The notes under the pieces are model-generated. The model saw only the letters and a list, made by a program, of their open reading frames with translations. It made no database searches and had not been told where the DNA came from. The position numbers were made by a program, and so were the translations under genes. 8,253 nt of DNA from an uncultured beta proteobacterium (GTDB lineage Bacteria; Pseudomonadota; Gammaproteobacteria; Burkholderiales; Burkholderiaceae_C): assembly GCA_903870955.1 (NCBI GenBank), contig CAIQEX010000045.1:1-8253 (forward strand), read 5' to 3'. Shown in pieces: positions 7,753-8,253 of this stretch (positions are counted from its first letter, which is position 1; every line of letters starts with the position of its first letter).

Positions 7753-8253
7753 GTGCAACATTTCACTATCGCCACCCGTGAGAGCCGCCTGGCTCTGTGG
7801 CAAGCAAACCACGTTAAGGCCCTGCTGGAGCAGCAAGGCCATCAGGTGACCCTGTTGGGTATGACCACCTTGGGCGATCAGATTTTGGATCGATCCCTGA
7901 GCAAAGTGGGGGGCAAGGGCTTGTTCGTCAAGGAGTTGGAAACGGCTCTGGAGGACGGCAAGGCCGATCTGGCCGTGCACTCGCTCAAGGACGTGCCGAT
8001 GGAGTTGCCCCCGGGCTTCGAGTTGGCCTGTGTGATGGAGCGGGAAGACCCGCGTGATGCCTGGGTCTCGCCAAAATATGCCCGTCTACAGGACCTGCCC
8101 CAGGGCGCGACGGTTGGCACGTCCAGCCTGCGCCGCATGGCCTTGCTGCGCGCCTTGCGCCCTGATTTGAAAATCGAGCCGCTACGGGGCAACCTCGATA
8201 CCCGCTTGCGCAAACTGGATGAGGGCTTGTACGACGGCATCGTCCTGGCTGCG
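7753..8253 (+). CDS. hemC: Porphobilinogen deaminase (hydroxymethylbilane synthase), 5' part cut by the right window edge
   Basis: Cytoplasmic enzyme that polymerises four porphobilinogens into hydroxymethylbilane on the way to haem and other tetrapyrroles. The first 167 codons are visible. Family motifs: [13 protein letters not shown] at residues 6-18, [13 protein letters not shown] from Lys51, HSLKDVP at 76-82 (Asp80 matches the catalytic aspartate, Asp84 in E. coli), [18 protein letters not shown] at 122-128 and RGNLDTR at 145-151, the arginines that bind the cofactor and growing chain. The cysteine that anchors the dipyrromethane cofactor lies beyond the edge. The start is GTG at 7753: an in-frame TAG at 7741-7743 excludes anything further upstream, the next ATG is far inside the conserved core, and AGG lies eight bases before the GTG. 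In Pseudomonas hemC directly follows algR; here the hybrid kinase and ppc intervene. Confidence 0.96.
   Translation, partial: MQHFTIATRESRLALWQANHVKALLEQQGHQVTLLGMTTLGDQILDRSLSKVGGKGLFVKELETALEDGKADLAVHSLKDVPMELPPGFELACVMEREDPRDAWVSPKYARLQDLPQGATVGTSSLRRMALLRALRPDLKIEPLRGNLDTRLRKLDEGLYDGIVLAA

Overview
The window (8,253 bases) looks like chromosomal DNA of a betaproteobacterium in Burkholderiales, most like Comamonadaceae (Rhodoferax/Polaromonas relatives). This rests on recognising the argH, algZ, ppc and hemC protein sequences by eye and on a base composition of roughly 60% G+C in hand-counted lines. It is an inference, not a database result. The window is almost fully coding: six protein genes fill it and no intergenic gap exceeds 55 bases. 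I see no tRNA, rRNA, CRISPR, insertion sequence, phage gene or attachment site.

Layout, left to right. The 5' two-thirds of argH (argininosuccinate lyase, arginine biosynthesis) is on the minus strand and runs off the left edge. After a 55-base divergent gap comes a plus-strand signalling cluster: a four-helix membrane histidine kinase of the LytS/AlgZ type, a LytTR-type response regulator of the AlgR type (4-base ATGA overlap), and, abutting the regulator's stop codon, a 715-residue soluble hybrid kinase with two PAS-like domains, HisKA, HATPase and a C-terminal receiver. The hybrid kinase converges on ppc (phosphoenolpyruvate carboxylase, minus strand) across a 22-base gap that forms half of a stem-loop. 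The ppc start is divergent, 36 bases away, from a GTG-started hemC (porphobilinogen deaminase, tetrapyrrole synthesis), which runs off the right edge.

In Pseudomonas the order argH - algZ (fimS) - algR - hemC is well known. The same backbone is recognisable here, but with the hybrid kinase and an oppositely oriented ppc between algR and hemC. The AlgZ-like kinase probably phosphorylates the AlgR-like regulator, which would control transcription through its LytTR domain. The hybrid kinase adds a cytoplasmic PAS input, but its receiver has no visible histidine-phosphotransfer partner in the window, so its output is unknown. The metabolic genes (argH, ppc, hemC) are housekeeping and appear linked to the signalling genes by old synteny rather than by one pathway.

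I did not find a convincing undescribed system. The best leads are the hybrid kinase fused transcriptionally onto AlgZ/AlgR and the stem-loop at its convergent junction with ppc.
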